This document shows positions 24,773 through 37,661 of a DNA stretch of 64,000 nucleotides, in pieces. Made by a program: the position numbers and the translations under genes. Positions within the stretch are counted from its first letter, which is position 1. Every line of letters begins with the position of its first letter. A model generated the notes under the pieces. That model had not been told where the DNA came from. It worked only from the letters and a program-made list of their open reading frames with translations, and ran no database searches. The DNA comes from Chrysomallon squamiferum (taxonomy: Eukaryota > Mollusca > Gastropoda > Neomphalida > Peltospiridae): assembly GCA_012295275.1 (NCBI GenBank), contig CM022670.1, positions 16,978,698 to 17,042,697 of the forward strand. The letters are read 5' to 3'.

Positions 24773-26185
24773 TTGTTTGTTTGTTTGTTTCTGACATTTG
24801 AAGAATTCTAAGAAGTTACACTCAAAACCAAATAACAAAGACACTTTATGCAGAATTAATATGTGATATGGACAATTTGTTCGATGGCGAAATATATATT
24901 TTGCATAGATCAACCGGTTATAATCATTCATTACATGCTAAATAAAAAAACACTTTAAAACGTTATTTTAAGAGATAAGTTGCCTATTCTGTATCATCAC
25001 CAATAAACTTAATCGACTAAAATAATATATGTCAACACCTGTAATGACGTGATATTGGTTAAAATACCTTCGTATATGATAACTTATTAAACAGAACATT
25101 TGTTGCTTTGGACTGCTGTCATCACTGAATCAAAATAAAGTAAGTAAACACTTCCATTACGTCACAAACCGACGTCAAAAGCAATATGTGTGTGTTTATG
25201 ATAATCTCCAGGGAGACGGGCTTTTTCCATTTCTGCCAGATTCAGGTTTTCTTATTCTCGTTTCATGAAAGTCATCACAGTTGTATTTATATTATTGAAG
25301 AAAATAACTCAAAAGTTGCAGGTGCAGCATAAATAGTAATATATTGTATTAATATGCCTATCAGCTAAGAGACTATTAGTCCTGACATGGACGAAATAAT
25401 CGCCAGTATAATTTGCACGACCACTATTAGCCTGTACCATATGTTATAACTTGGCCCTGAATTTAAAACAAGAACACACTGATGAAACTACTGTCACTGG
25501 GAAGCTAATTTTTCACGTGCATATGTTTATCTTTTCTATCTGTTTCAAATGATCATAGAGACAAGTTGGCTATGGATAGTTAATGTATTTGTCTCATGAT
25601 ATTTTCAAGCGAACAGGACCTTTGGTACAGATGAACTGATATATTATCAGTGATCATTCGTACGACTAAAATGTTCACAAATTGGATTTGCCTATTAAAT
25701 TTCAACTCAAACCTATTCATTCTACTACTGTACTGGTCTAGTGATTCTGTTTAGTAAACAAAGCTTCATAGTAGTATCTGAGCATACCAGCCACGAGAAT
25801 TGATTTGAACTGTAAGATGCACAGTAACACAGTCGTGATGGAAGAAAACGACATTATTCAAAATATGTTCCTCTGTAACCGAAACAAGTTTAGGAAGCGG
25901 TGACGATCTATTTTTGAAAACTTTTTTGACTTTCGGATTAGTTATTGTTTATGAAGCAGAATTAAATGAATAAGTAAAAAGCCATATACTTTTCCAAAAA
26001 TAAATCAGCACCGCTCACTACTTGACTTATAAGCGTTATTTTGGACATTTATTATTATATATATATTTTTTTTTTTTTGGCTTGAACACTGGTGAAAACA
26101 ATATACAAATGGGTGTAATGTGTACGCGAGGACGTCGTCGCTTAGTGATCGGTCACGTTCCATTTACAGTGGAGTGCGCTTCAAA
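24029..26185. promoter_or_regulatory. Divergent intergenic region between lectin and giant gene
   Basis: Contains low-complexity tracts (A-rich, (ATT)n at 24217-24250 and 24700-24773, poly-T, (AC)n near 24510) and then unique sequence. The last 90 bases (26115-26185) hold a cluster of CpGs (ACGCGAGGACGTCGTCGC) unusual for this AT-rich DNA, plausibly the promoter or 5' UTR of the + strand gene. A TATA-like run lies near 26050-26067. Confidence 0.4.
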
Positions 26186-26692
26186 ATGAGTGTGGTAGGT
26201 GATTATTTTCTCCAGTTTTTTTATCTGCTACTTCAAATTCAGTCTATTAGTGTCTTACAGCATTTTTTCAAAAAATAATCAGTTTATTGTATTTACAGAA
26301 CGGCACACGAGAATCAGCTGGCCACATACATTTCTTGCTCTATATTATAAACTGCTTGAATTCTTCAGGACTTACCTATCAGATTGAAAATGGCTGCCAG
26401 TTAAAGACAGTAGGTGACCGCAGTCATTAACTGAAAAAATAATTAGGAAAAACATGGATATATAGAGTGATCAGCACTATGCAGTAAGTGTCAGAAGTTT
26501 GTTGACATTGTATATTATATGTGTCCATCTTCTCAGCGTTAAAGGGATTAAAATAAAATTACTTATCTTTCTAATATTTCATTAACTTATTGTGATTAAA
26601 ACGAATTAATTTGCATTTAAAACCAATTGTACTGTTCTATTTCTTAAATTCTGAATGATAGTAATTTGATCTGATAAAGTATGAACATTTTA

Positions 26693-26739
<47 letters not shown>

Positions 26740-27072
26740 AAAAAGTCCTAACAAGACTTAGCCTTTGTCCTGTAACTTGTAACTAAATTGGGTTATTTTA
26801 TACCGACTATATTATTATACCAGTGACATTTTTGTGTGCATATATGTGTGGTGCCAGTTTTTAGAAGTATCCATCTATTTAAGATTTAGATTTCAGTCTG
26901 ATATTTGATTATTCTTTTTTATATATATATATATAGGAGCTATATTTATAATATAAAGACATCAGATGGCACACAGGCGTATCTGTATCAGAGAGGCTTT
27001 TTAAGATTAAGCTTAAGTGACCATATCTCTCTGTGTTATTGTACAAAATGAGAATATATATATATAATATAC

Positions 27073-27105
<33 letters not shown>

Positions 27106-27300
27106 TGTGTTTGTGTGTGTGATGAAACATCTTTAACCTTTGAGACCATTTCATGTTCATTATTTATGCATGTACCTTTTCATAAGTTATTAATAATTTG
27201 TTCTGTTTATTTACTTATTTATTTATTTTCTTCGTTTTGATTTGTTGTTTTGTTTTAAAAATCAAATCACCATCCAACCAAATACTGTAAATTAGCAAAA

Positions 27301-27382
<82 letters not shown>

Positions 27383-28508
27383 AAATATAATTGTAACTGT
27401 TATGCATATCTAAACATTAATACGTTTGGCGTTAAGCGTTAGTCTATGAAAGTAAATTTTAAAGTACTTTTAAATATTCCAAGGCAGATTCTTCAGTAAG
27501 TTATGCCTTTTGTCTAAATGAAGCTGAAAATGTCTGTTTCATGGAAAACATTATGTCCAGCGCTCATTAAAGTTTTGAGGATCTCTCCAAATTGTGGGAT
27601 CCGATATATGATACTTTTGCTACAAGGTTAATCTTTTTTTTTTTTTTTTTTAAATATTTTAAAATTAATTAATTAACTATTGTTACTATTTTCATTTCAT
27701 TTATTATTATAGTTGTTGTTGTTGTTGTTGTTGTTATCGTAGATTTGCCAAGGACTATGATACTAACAACGTAGGCCAGTATGTTTTCTCTTCGTCGCCA
27801 AAGCTTCCAAGGGAGAAAACTCCGGACATACTTATCAAGTTCCAGGCGATTAGTACCGAACAACCGTCCATTGTGAGTAAAACTTTTGATCTCAACTCAA
27901 GAAGCACACTCGCAGAAGTGAGACGAAAAATCCATTCGACATTCGCTTCATATTTCGAGAAAGGTTTTATTTTTCTGCATAAGAACAGCGAGGTTCGTCG
28001 ATCACAGGAAAGAAATATAAGCGTCTTCGACATTCTGCCAAAAGTACCTGAACGAGACTTGAATCCTTCATTCGTATTTCGAGATGTTCAATACAAACAG
28101 GTTAATAATAATAATAATAATCGTAATATGGGATAATGTTTTGTGTAGTTAATTTTTAAATGTTTATTAATCAGTCACTGTGACTCAGGGATTGGTGTCA
28201 GTGACAGTGATTTTTATTCTTTTAATTTTTAAAGTGTTTTTAATTTATTATTAATAATTATTATTATTATTATTTTTTTTTTTCTTATTATTATTTGTTT
28301 ATTTTTATATTTATTTTTTTAAAGATTCCATTTGAAAAAGATGGCCGCCGTTTCTGGTCTAGATGTATTGGATTGGTTTATCTGTTTGAAGACAGTGGGC
28401 TCAGGCAATGGTCACCGGAAGACCTGAATGCCGCCTTAAACGGAGAAGTAACAGATGCCTTCTCGTTTATTCCATTTGCTGTTAACAGTTACTTTCCAGA
28501 CAATTCAG
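26186..28508 (+). CDS. Giant gene exons 1-4: N-terminal unassigned module
   Basis: A three-codon exon (Met-Ser-Val, 26186-26194) can splice in phase to 27580-27626 (DLSKLWDPIYDTFAT), 27743-28100 and 28325-28508. The about 180 residues before the first ankyrin repeat include an alternating beta/helix stretch (ILIKFQAI, then TLAEVRRKI) that recalls a ubiquitin-like or CIDE-N-like fold, but I cannot assign it. Exon 1 is inferred from its CpG-rich context, the ATG and phase agreement only. Confidence 0.55.
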
Positions 28509-30423
28509 GTATATTTCATAGAAAACATTTCTAATTGTATCAGAAGAATGTTATTACAAATTGAGGATCCCTTATCCAAAAGTACAGCAGAAATAGTGAT
28601 ATCTTACAGTTTTCGGATTGCTTTTGCAAACACAAAATTTATATTTACATAAAAGATATTATTAAAAAACATCCTGTGGACTATTTCTGTTAGCTGTATA
28701 AGAAATATAAATGGAATTCCTTTTTTAAGACATGGATCCTCTTACCAGGCCACCACCTTTTATTACAAAATCTGATACAGTTTCAGTCCCAATCATTTCA
28801 TATAAAGGATTCCAAATCAGTATTATTATTATTATTCTTATCGTTCAGTTTTTACTATATATATAAATAAATATTTCTTTTTTTTTATTTCTACATTTGT
28901 TCATGACTAAACCAATCAATAAAATGTGTTTATTTTTATCTCTGTTTTTTACTTTTTTTAAAAGCACAATCACTATTTTCTTTTGATGCACCATTATCAT
29001 ATATTTTTAATAGTTTGTTTTCAACATCACAAACATTTTGTAAACTGTTCATGACTAATCAGAAATAGTAATGATAACAAAAGTATCTTTGATGTAATAT
29101 ATTTTTAAATTTAATTTCATGGCAAATTACCAAACTAAATGACAACAAGAAGGAAGAATTGTTGATTTTACAAGTTGACAACTGAATCTCTATAATCTTT
29201 TTATATCTGCACATAAAAAAAAACCCATGAAATACTCTGCTGACAAGTGATAGACTTACACTGCAAGATTACCAGGATTTCTTACCTGAAGATATGTTAT
29301 GTGCTCATCATATCGGTTTTAAAATATATGTTATATTGTAAAACTTATAATTACTTATTTCAGCATTTACTAATTTTATCAACAGTTAGTGAGAGGTAGA
29401 TATTAATTTATGACAAGCACAAAAACTGTTAATAGATCATTTTGTAGGCACATCTGAAAAGTTATTTCCAGACTTGAATCTATGCATTAAATTTGAAATA
29501 TTGACCAAATAACATAAAAGATAATTTGAATCATCAGTTTTTTATCTAAACATAAATATTCTTTGACTAATTATAAATAAATATAAAAAATTAAATTGAA
29601 AGTATAAAATAACATTTTAAATGATTAAATAACATCAGAAATTAAATAACAATAATAAAAAAAACTACAAAATAAATAAACTAATTCACTTAAATTTTAA
29701 ATTATTATTATCTGAAGTGTGAGGTCATTTCAAATCAGAAAAATCTAGTTATTTTGATAATTTTTTAATTGCCACTGATTATAAAACACTTGAACTGCTG
29801 GGATATAATATTTTACAAACTGTTTTAAAGGTACATTGTATAGCTGAAATTATTTGACAACAACAACAACAACAATAATAAGAGAGCCTATAAAATATGT
29901 TGAAAGTAAACCAGGTTTGAACAAATATATATTATTTGTTTGGAACATGACAGAACAATAATTTGTGATTTAAAACTTCAAACAAGATAAAATCATACAT
30001 TTCTCCAAAACTTATGACTGTTTCGTTAACAAACATGATAAAAAGGTTTTATCCCATGGTACACAGGTTTCATTAAGTAAAGAGTTGAAACTTATGTCAA
30101 TATGTTAACAGTAAAAAACTGAAAGATTGAAGCCACAGTGTTTTATATACTTCATCACCAAAATTCTTCGATTATTCAGCCATGGTAATTGGTCTGCCTT
30201 CTTCTCAATTTCTAGACTTGTTTTCCTATATTTGTTTGGTTTCTGAAGTAATGAATTTATTTATAAATTATCCACTGTCAAATTAAAGTTAAAATTAACT
30301 TATTTATGTGTTATAAAGCTCTATATTTTATACAATTGTTATTTACAACTTCCATTTTACTGAAGTGTGTGTGTATGTATCCATTTTCATGTGTATATGT
30401 ATATATGCATTTGTATATGGGCA

Positions 30424-30454
<31 letters not shown>

Positions 30455-33400
30455 ACATGTGCATAGGTATGTGTGTGCGTGAGAAGTTAAAAGAATGTGG
30501 CATTAGATCACTGGTAGATCACACTCTAGAAACAATTGTTCAGTTGACCTGTACTCCTTCCTACATTTATTTTTCAGTATAACTAGATCTCATTGAATAA
30601 CAAAGGTTGTTCTGTAAAAGGTCTCTATTTGTTAACAGGTAACACTACAGAACAGTGTATTTATTTCACCACTAAAATACCATTATAACACTAGACATGA
30701 CACACCTAATATATTAAAATTAATTCTTAAATAAATATTTTTTTTATTTATTTAGTTAGTTGGTTAAAATTAGGCTTTCCTTTTTAGCTGCTATTTGTAT
30801 CTCCATCTTGGTTTCTATGAAAATTATATATTTTTTATTTAGGTGAATATTTTCATGTCAATCTTGAAGTGAATCATATGCTAAAATTACAAAGATACAT
30901 TGATAGACAGATATTATATTTAAAATCATACCTTTTTTTAAAAAAATGAATCAAGTCAATTTTAACGAACAAACATAATTAACAACAAACAAACTGGCTG
31001 GATTTGTCTGTTTATTTTTTTACCTGCTGCATTTAATTTTTCTTCACCATCTGGTGAGAGAATTTTTTTTTATAAAGATTGGCACTAAATGATAAACATG
31101 TCATGCCTGGGATCACTGGTTGACAGAAATCAAAAATGTGGTCAGCAACCAGGGCCTGGTACCTACTAATGGGTGTTTGATTGAGTATGGAGGGAGCTAA
31201 ACCTTTTTCTTTTTCTTTAATATGTCATAATTATATGTTATAATCCACAAATTAATGGATTACCTTAAAACTGAAGAACTTTTGTTTCTCTTTTATCTTT
31301 TTCAGAATTGGAGTAGTTAAATTTTTTGACATAAAACTTTTATGATGAATTAATTAAACTTTTATTTAAACTTTAATAAATATAGTCCATTAATTCTAAA
31401 ATTATTGGGAGTTTGGTAGATATTCCAGCTTCACAATGTTAAAAAAATGTTATAGAAAGAAAGGTAGCTGGAGAACTGTTCTAGCATTTTAGTAAGCACA
31501 GATGTCTTACCCTTTTTCATTTAACAGTTAAATTGTAACATACTTCACATATCATGTAATTTAGTTCTGTTTAATTTTATTCTGTAAAGCTGTGTAAATT
31601 CTGTTCCAGTACCAGTATTTCTAATATTTCTTAATAGTGTCAGTTTTTATATTTGTTTTAATGTCTAACATGAATTTTCATTAGATGTTCCAGTAGATCA
31701 GTTGAACTGTGCAGCTTCTCTGGGAGATACTGCAATTCTTCGTGATATTCTACACAAACTTCCAAATGAGGCAGATGCTCGTACGCTGAGAGATTACCGA
31801 CAGGCCACACCTCTACACTATGCTGCACATTCAGGTCAGCTGGACATCTGTGAATTGTTGATTGGTCAGTTTGGACGATCTCTGATTTACATGAAAGATA
31901 TGAATAAGCGCACACCACTGCACAGTGCTCTTAATTTTAACAAACTGGATGTGGTTGTTTACCTTTTACAACTCAATCCTGCTTTGGACTGTCTGGATGT
32001 ACATGGACTCAGCTGTAGACAAATTCTTTACACTCTGAGTAATAAATCTACATTGTATATTTTACCTAGACTTGATCCTGGTCTTCTTGATGAAACCTTT
32101 GTCTTACATTTCACCTGCTACACAATTCAGTTAAAAATGAAAAAATTAGCAAAAATCTACTGTCAGCATCTCGTTCCTTTTGAGACTTCATTTTACAGAT
32201 TTCTTCTTCATTTGGCAGCAGAATTAGGTGATGAAGAAATCATCAAGATTCTGTTAAAAGAAAATATGTCTGAACAGAAGTCAACAGATGATAATAAAGC
32301 TGTCGTATCAGGTCATGATCGAGGGATCAAAGATCCTGATGGACATCTGCCTTTCCATTATGCTTGCCAGCATGGACATGCCAATATTGTTCCATTACTT
32401 TACTTTGAAAGTATGAGCAATGATGATTTTGTCAAGGGCATTCATTTGGCAGTGTCATGGAAGAGATATGAAGTTCTGAAGCTATTGCCAACTTTGAGAG
32501 AAACCTTTCAGATCACAAATACAACAAAAGAATTGCTGATTAAAGAAGGAGAATCAGATTTTTCAAATCTTGCAAGGTATCATATTCCTTGTTTGAAAAA
32601 TGAAAAACATTTGCTCTATAGATTTCTTTCACAAGCAGCATATCATGGTGATACAGAAATGATGAAATGGTTACTTGACCAAGGAGTTGAAATTGATCTG
32701 AAAGATTTCATGGGCAGAACAGCATTGCACGAAGCTGTCCAGTCAAATCATGATGAATCTGTAAAGATGCTGCTGGAGAAAGGAGCTAATCCAAATATAG
32801 GTGACTGGCAAAAGTCCACACCACTGCATTATGCATGTTATTTAGGTCATCAGAAAACTGTCATGTTATTACTGAAGTGTGACAATATCAATCCAGCACT
32901 TCAAGATTCAAGTGGAAGGACTCCTGTTATGGTAGCAGCAAGAAGGAAACATGATAAACTAATGGACTATCTTATTCAAAACCATTTGGAACAAATGAAT
33001 CCTAAAGCAGCTGATGTCACTGGTCACACCTTGCTATACTATATTCCACTTTTACATGAGAAAATAGCAGAATCACTAATAAAAAGGATTTCAACAATCT
33101 CGGAACAGCCCATTATTAAGTGCTAAACAAGAGAAAAGCTCTCAAGTGGTCAATCTTACAGAAATTTGGTCAGACTGGTCTCAGATCAGTCCTGACATCC
33201 CTTGTCCAGTGACTAGAAAACCAAAAAAGAATTCTATTACTGCTACACTTAAGAAGTGTACAGTATGTAGCAAGACTTGGACAGAATTTGGGAACCGACA
33301 GAGGTAAATGACCTTTTTATTTAATTTATTTATTTGGTGTTTAATTCATATTTAAATAGACTTTAATTAACCAGTACAAATTGTAACTGAATATATTTTG

Positions 33401-36377
33401 TTTTTTCTTGTTTCTTATACATATAAATGATAATTACTCTCTATATATTTCATATTTTATCTTATAAAGAAAGACTTACACGTGACATTAAATTTGAAGT
33501 TACTAATGATTGTCCCAGTGGTTTTGTACACCACTCACCTCTACCTGTCACAGTTCTAGAAAATATATCTATATTTTATATTTCCAAGCTAATATTTTAT
33601 ATTTCAGGAACGTCCATTATTGTCGAGTTGGAAATGAAGAAGGTAAATTGGTTATGCTGAGTAAAGAAAATAATATTGTTACATGCCAGATCATAACACA
33701 ACCTTTTCAGAGGTTTTCTTCAGTTCAGATCAGTCGTGACACTCCTTGTCCAGCGATTAGAAAACCAAAAAAGAATTCTATTACTGCTACACTTAAGAAG
33801 TGTAGAGTATGTAGCAAGACTTGGACAGAATTAGGGAACCGACAGAGGTAAATTACCTTTCTATTTAATTTATTTATTTGGTGATTAATTCATATTTAAA
33901 CAGACTGATTAACCAGTATAAACTGTAACTTACATTAAAAAAAAAAAAAAAAATTTCTTATTTGCCACATATATAAATAAATGATAATTACATATCTTAT
34001 TATCTTATAAAGAAAGCATTACACCATTCACATCTATCTGTCATAGTTCTGGAAAGCATATTTATATTTTATATTTCCAAGCTAATTAGACAAATTTTGT
34101 ATTTCAGGAAAGTCCATTACTGTCGAGTTGGAAATGAAAAAGGTAAATTGGTTACGTTGAGTAAAGAAAATAATGTTTCTATATCCCACATCATAACACA
34201 ACCTTTTCAGAGATTTTCTTCAGTTCAAAGTGATGATGTGTCATTGCTTCGTCAGCTAATAATGCATGACAGACCAGAATTAATTCACAAAATTGCTGTC
34301 TACCTACCAGGTATTTTTCAGAAAGAATTCAAATCTGCAGCTATTGTTGCTGCTAAATACTGGTCTGAGAAATCTCTCATTTCACTGGATAAGTGTCATA
34401 ATTTTACACAAGAACAACTTGATATTCTCCTGCAGGTGGCCATTTTAAATGAGACATTTAGTGACAAAGATAAAACAAAACAAGCTAATACTGTGAAGCA
34501 GCTGATTGAAATGGGTGCATCACCAAACTATATACCAACAGATCTTAAAAAGTACAAAGATTTATCTTTTTCTGAAAAAGAAAAACATCTTTTGGTCCAT
34601 TCAGCTTTAGAATTAGCTGTTTTGAAAGAAAATAAAAGTTTAGTTGATGTTCTGTTAAGCAATAAGGCCTCCACTTTAATATGTTTTGCACTGCACTTAG
34701 CTGTTTGGAAAGGAAATACAGAAATACTGAGTACTGTGATAAGTCACTGGAAATCACAGTCACTGGAAAGTACAGGTCCTGCTGATGAGCACACTTGTAT
34801 GTGTGCTAAAGGAGTGTTTCAGGCTGCAGTCAACAGTCCACACAAAAGTGAAGAATTGTTTTCTGTCATCATAAGAATTTGTCCAAAACTGCTGCAGTCA
34901 AAGTCATTGTTGACACAGGAGATGGTCAGTGAAACCAGACAACTTCTAAATGCTGCAGACTCACCTGTTAACACATTTACCTTCAGACATGAATCAGTGC
35001 TTCCTCTAACACACTTTATACAGCATATTTCACAGTATGAAGAGAGTATGGAAGCTGTTGTCTGTCAACTTATTGAAACTGGGGTTCATCTAGCGGATAC
35101 TCAGATTACCAAGCACACTTCTATACACTGTGTTTGTCAAGCTTTTATCAGTGCTGTACAAAACAAGCTGTGGAAAGTAGTAATCATGCTTCTTCGCCAC
35201 GGAGGATCAGTGATTTGGAACTGTTTGCTTTCAGCAAATACACCTTGTCACAAACATGTCTATATTCAGTACCAGAAAGTGCCACTGCCAATTTTGTCAG
35301 CATTCTGGCAATCATTCTTCCAATCTGCACCACTGGAAATACAAATATATTTCTTTCAAGAAGGGCATACGTTTTTGAAAACAGTTGACACTGGGACTTA
35401 GAGAAAATCATTATGGAAATCAGCACAACACATGAAAGAAAAACTACTGCATTAGATATTCTGCAACAAATAGCCTGGCATCATTTAACAAAGTCAGGTA
35501 CAAAAATGCAACATTTAATGGCCTCTAAATTTCTTTATATTTTTCCCAGATTGTTTCCCAAATATATACTAATGATACACCAGTATTTGTGTACCTGGAT
35601 CATGACTCAAAACAGATCTGAAAGAGCCAAAATCTTTAAATCAAATTATAATTTAAGAGCAAGAAGAGCTTGTCAGATTCTTCAGAAAAGCACAAAGGAA
35701 GCTAGTTTGATAACAACTCTAAGCAAACTGACAACCACAGATTTAGAATACATTAAAAAAATGGAAATTTCCATTCTACAGTTTGCTTCTGCCATTGGAG
35801 ACTATGATTTGGCAGAATCATGTTTGTCTGCTGTTGATGCACTACCAGTAGACTGCAGAGGAAAAGATGATGTCACTCCACTCTCCATAGCTGCTGCAGC
35901 TGGGAACATCAAGATGGTTGATCTGTTTTTACAACATGGCCATACTCTAGAACAACAGACTTTAAATGCTGCATGTTGTGGAAAACAATTTTTAAGTAAG
36001 TAATCAACTGTTAACATGTCAGTCTTTGAAATTAAATTGTCCATTCTCTGGGAACAAATACTTGCTTCCTTTATTTGTGAGTTCTACCAGAATGTGGAAA
36101 CAAGTTGCTCCCAGCTGCAAGTTAGAAAGCCTGCCAGTTTGCTTAGGTTCTCTATCACATACACCAGAAACCTATTGTTTACAGTACATATAAATAAAAG
36201 ATAATTGTAGCCAATAATAATGCTTTCCAAATTTGGTAAATATAAATTTAAATATTACAGGTACAGAAGATTTTGTCTGACAAAGAGTATTACTGGCACA
36301 TTTTATGAAAATGTTTTTTTTTTGAATCAAAAGTATTTCATTATTTTTATTAATTTGTTATTCCTAAACTTACCCAC

Positions 36378-36445
<68 letters not shown>

Positions 36446-37086
36446 TATTTTTTATTTTTTTGTCTGTTTATTTGCTTGCTTGCTTACTTGTTTATTATTT
36501 TGATCTTCTATTTAAGTACACTGAAGAAATTTATGTTGCTTTAAAATTAGAAATCTAGTGTAAACACTATTTTTTCTTATCTAGAGATGCCATATATAAA
36601 AAGTGTTACTCCAACACAAGAGGAAAAAGGTAAAACTCACAATTCTGAAAAAGCTTGAATCAAGGTATTTGCAAATCAGGGTCCAGATTCAATCAAATGT
36701 TCCAAATTTAGCTGTTTACTATGGTTCATACTGAGTTAAGCTATGTGATTGTGAATTAATGTTCTCCTGATCGGCTCTGGACATATGAAGCTATTTAAAG
36801 GCTAGTAGCTATTAAAATGTTTAGCATACACTGGAATTAGAATGGTTTAGAAACCAGTCAGATTTGGTGAGTTTTTTTAATCTGGGCTCAGATCTAGCTA
36901 GAAACACTGATATCTGTTTTAATGTCAACACATCAAGTTCTGCCTTTATCTAGTATACCATTCAAAAATTAATTTTTGCATTGGAAGAAAAAAAATTAAC
37001 TTTGTCTTTTTCTTCCTATTTTAATAGTAAGTAAATAATTGTTATTGTTATTATTATTATCATTATTGTTATTGTTGTTCTTCTCA

Positions 37087-37118
<32 letters not shown>

Positions 37119-37627
37119 GTTATTTTCATTACTCTTACTGTTAATTATTAAAATTATTATTATTAAATTACAGAAATATTCATGAAATCATCTCAGATAT
37201 TTCAGGATTAATACATAAGCTAAAACATTTTGATAATTATATTTATTAATTTATTTTGAAAATATATATATTTTTAAATTTAGCTCCAAAGTAAGTTTTT
37301 GGGCAGACCATAGAGACAATGGAACTGTATTTAAAATGGCAGTAACCAAAACACACTGGCAAATAGTGGAGTACTTATTGAAAAATGAACTATATCCAAT
37401 ACACCTGAAGTCACATCCAAAGTAAGATTCTTCCAAATTTAATCTTTCATTTTGACTTTGCTAATCATTATAAACATCTGTTACAAAGATTATCCCAGAC
37501 TGAGAAGGATAAATAAATACTATTATAACTGGATAGTGTATTAATAATTCAGATTATGTAAATTATTTTTAACCATAAATCTGGTTTAAGAAATGTAACT
37601 AGAATAATCGCTCCATAATGACCTCTC

Positions 37628-37661
<34 letters not shown>

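Noticed and set aside
33280-34160. Full FYVE zinc finger
   Set aside because: Only C-x2-C and His-Tyr-Cys-Arg are present; the Cys-Gly and the last Cys pair of FYVE are missing, so I call it finger-like only.
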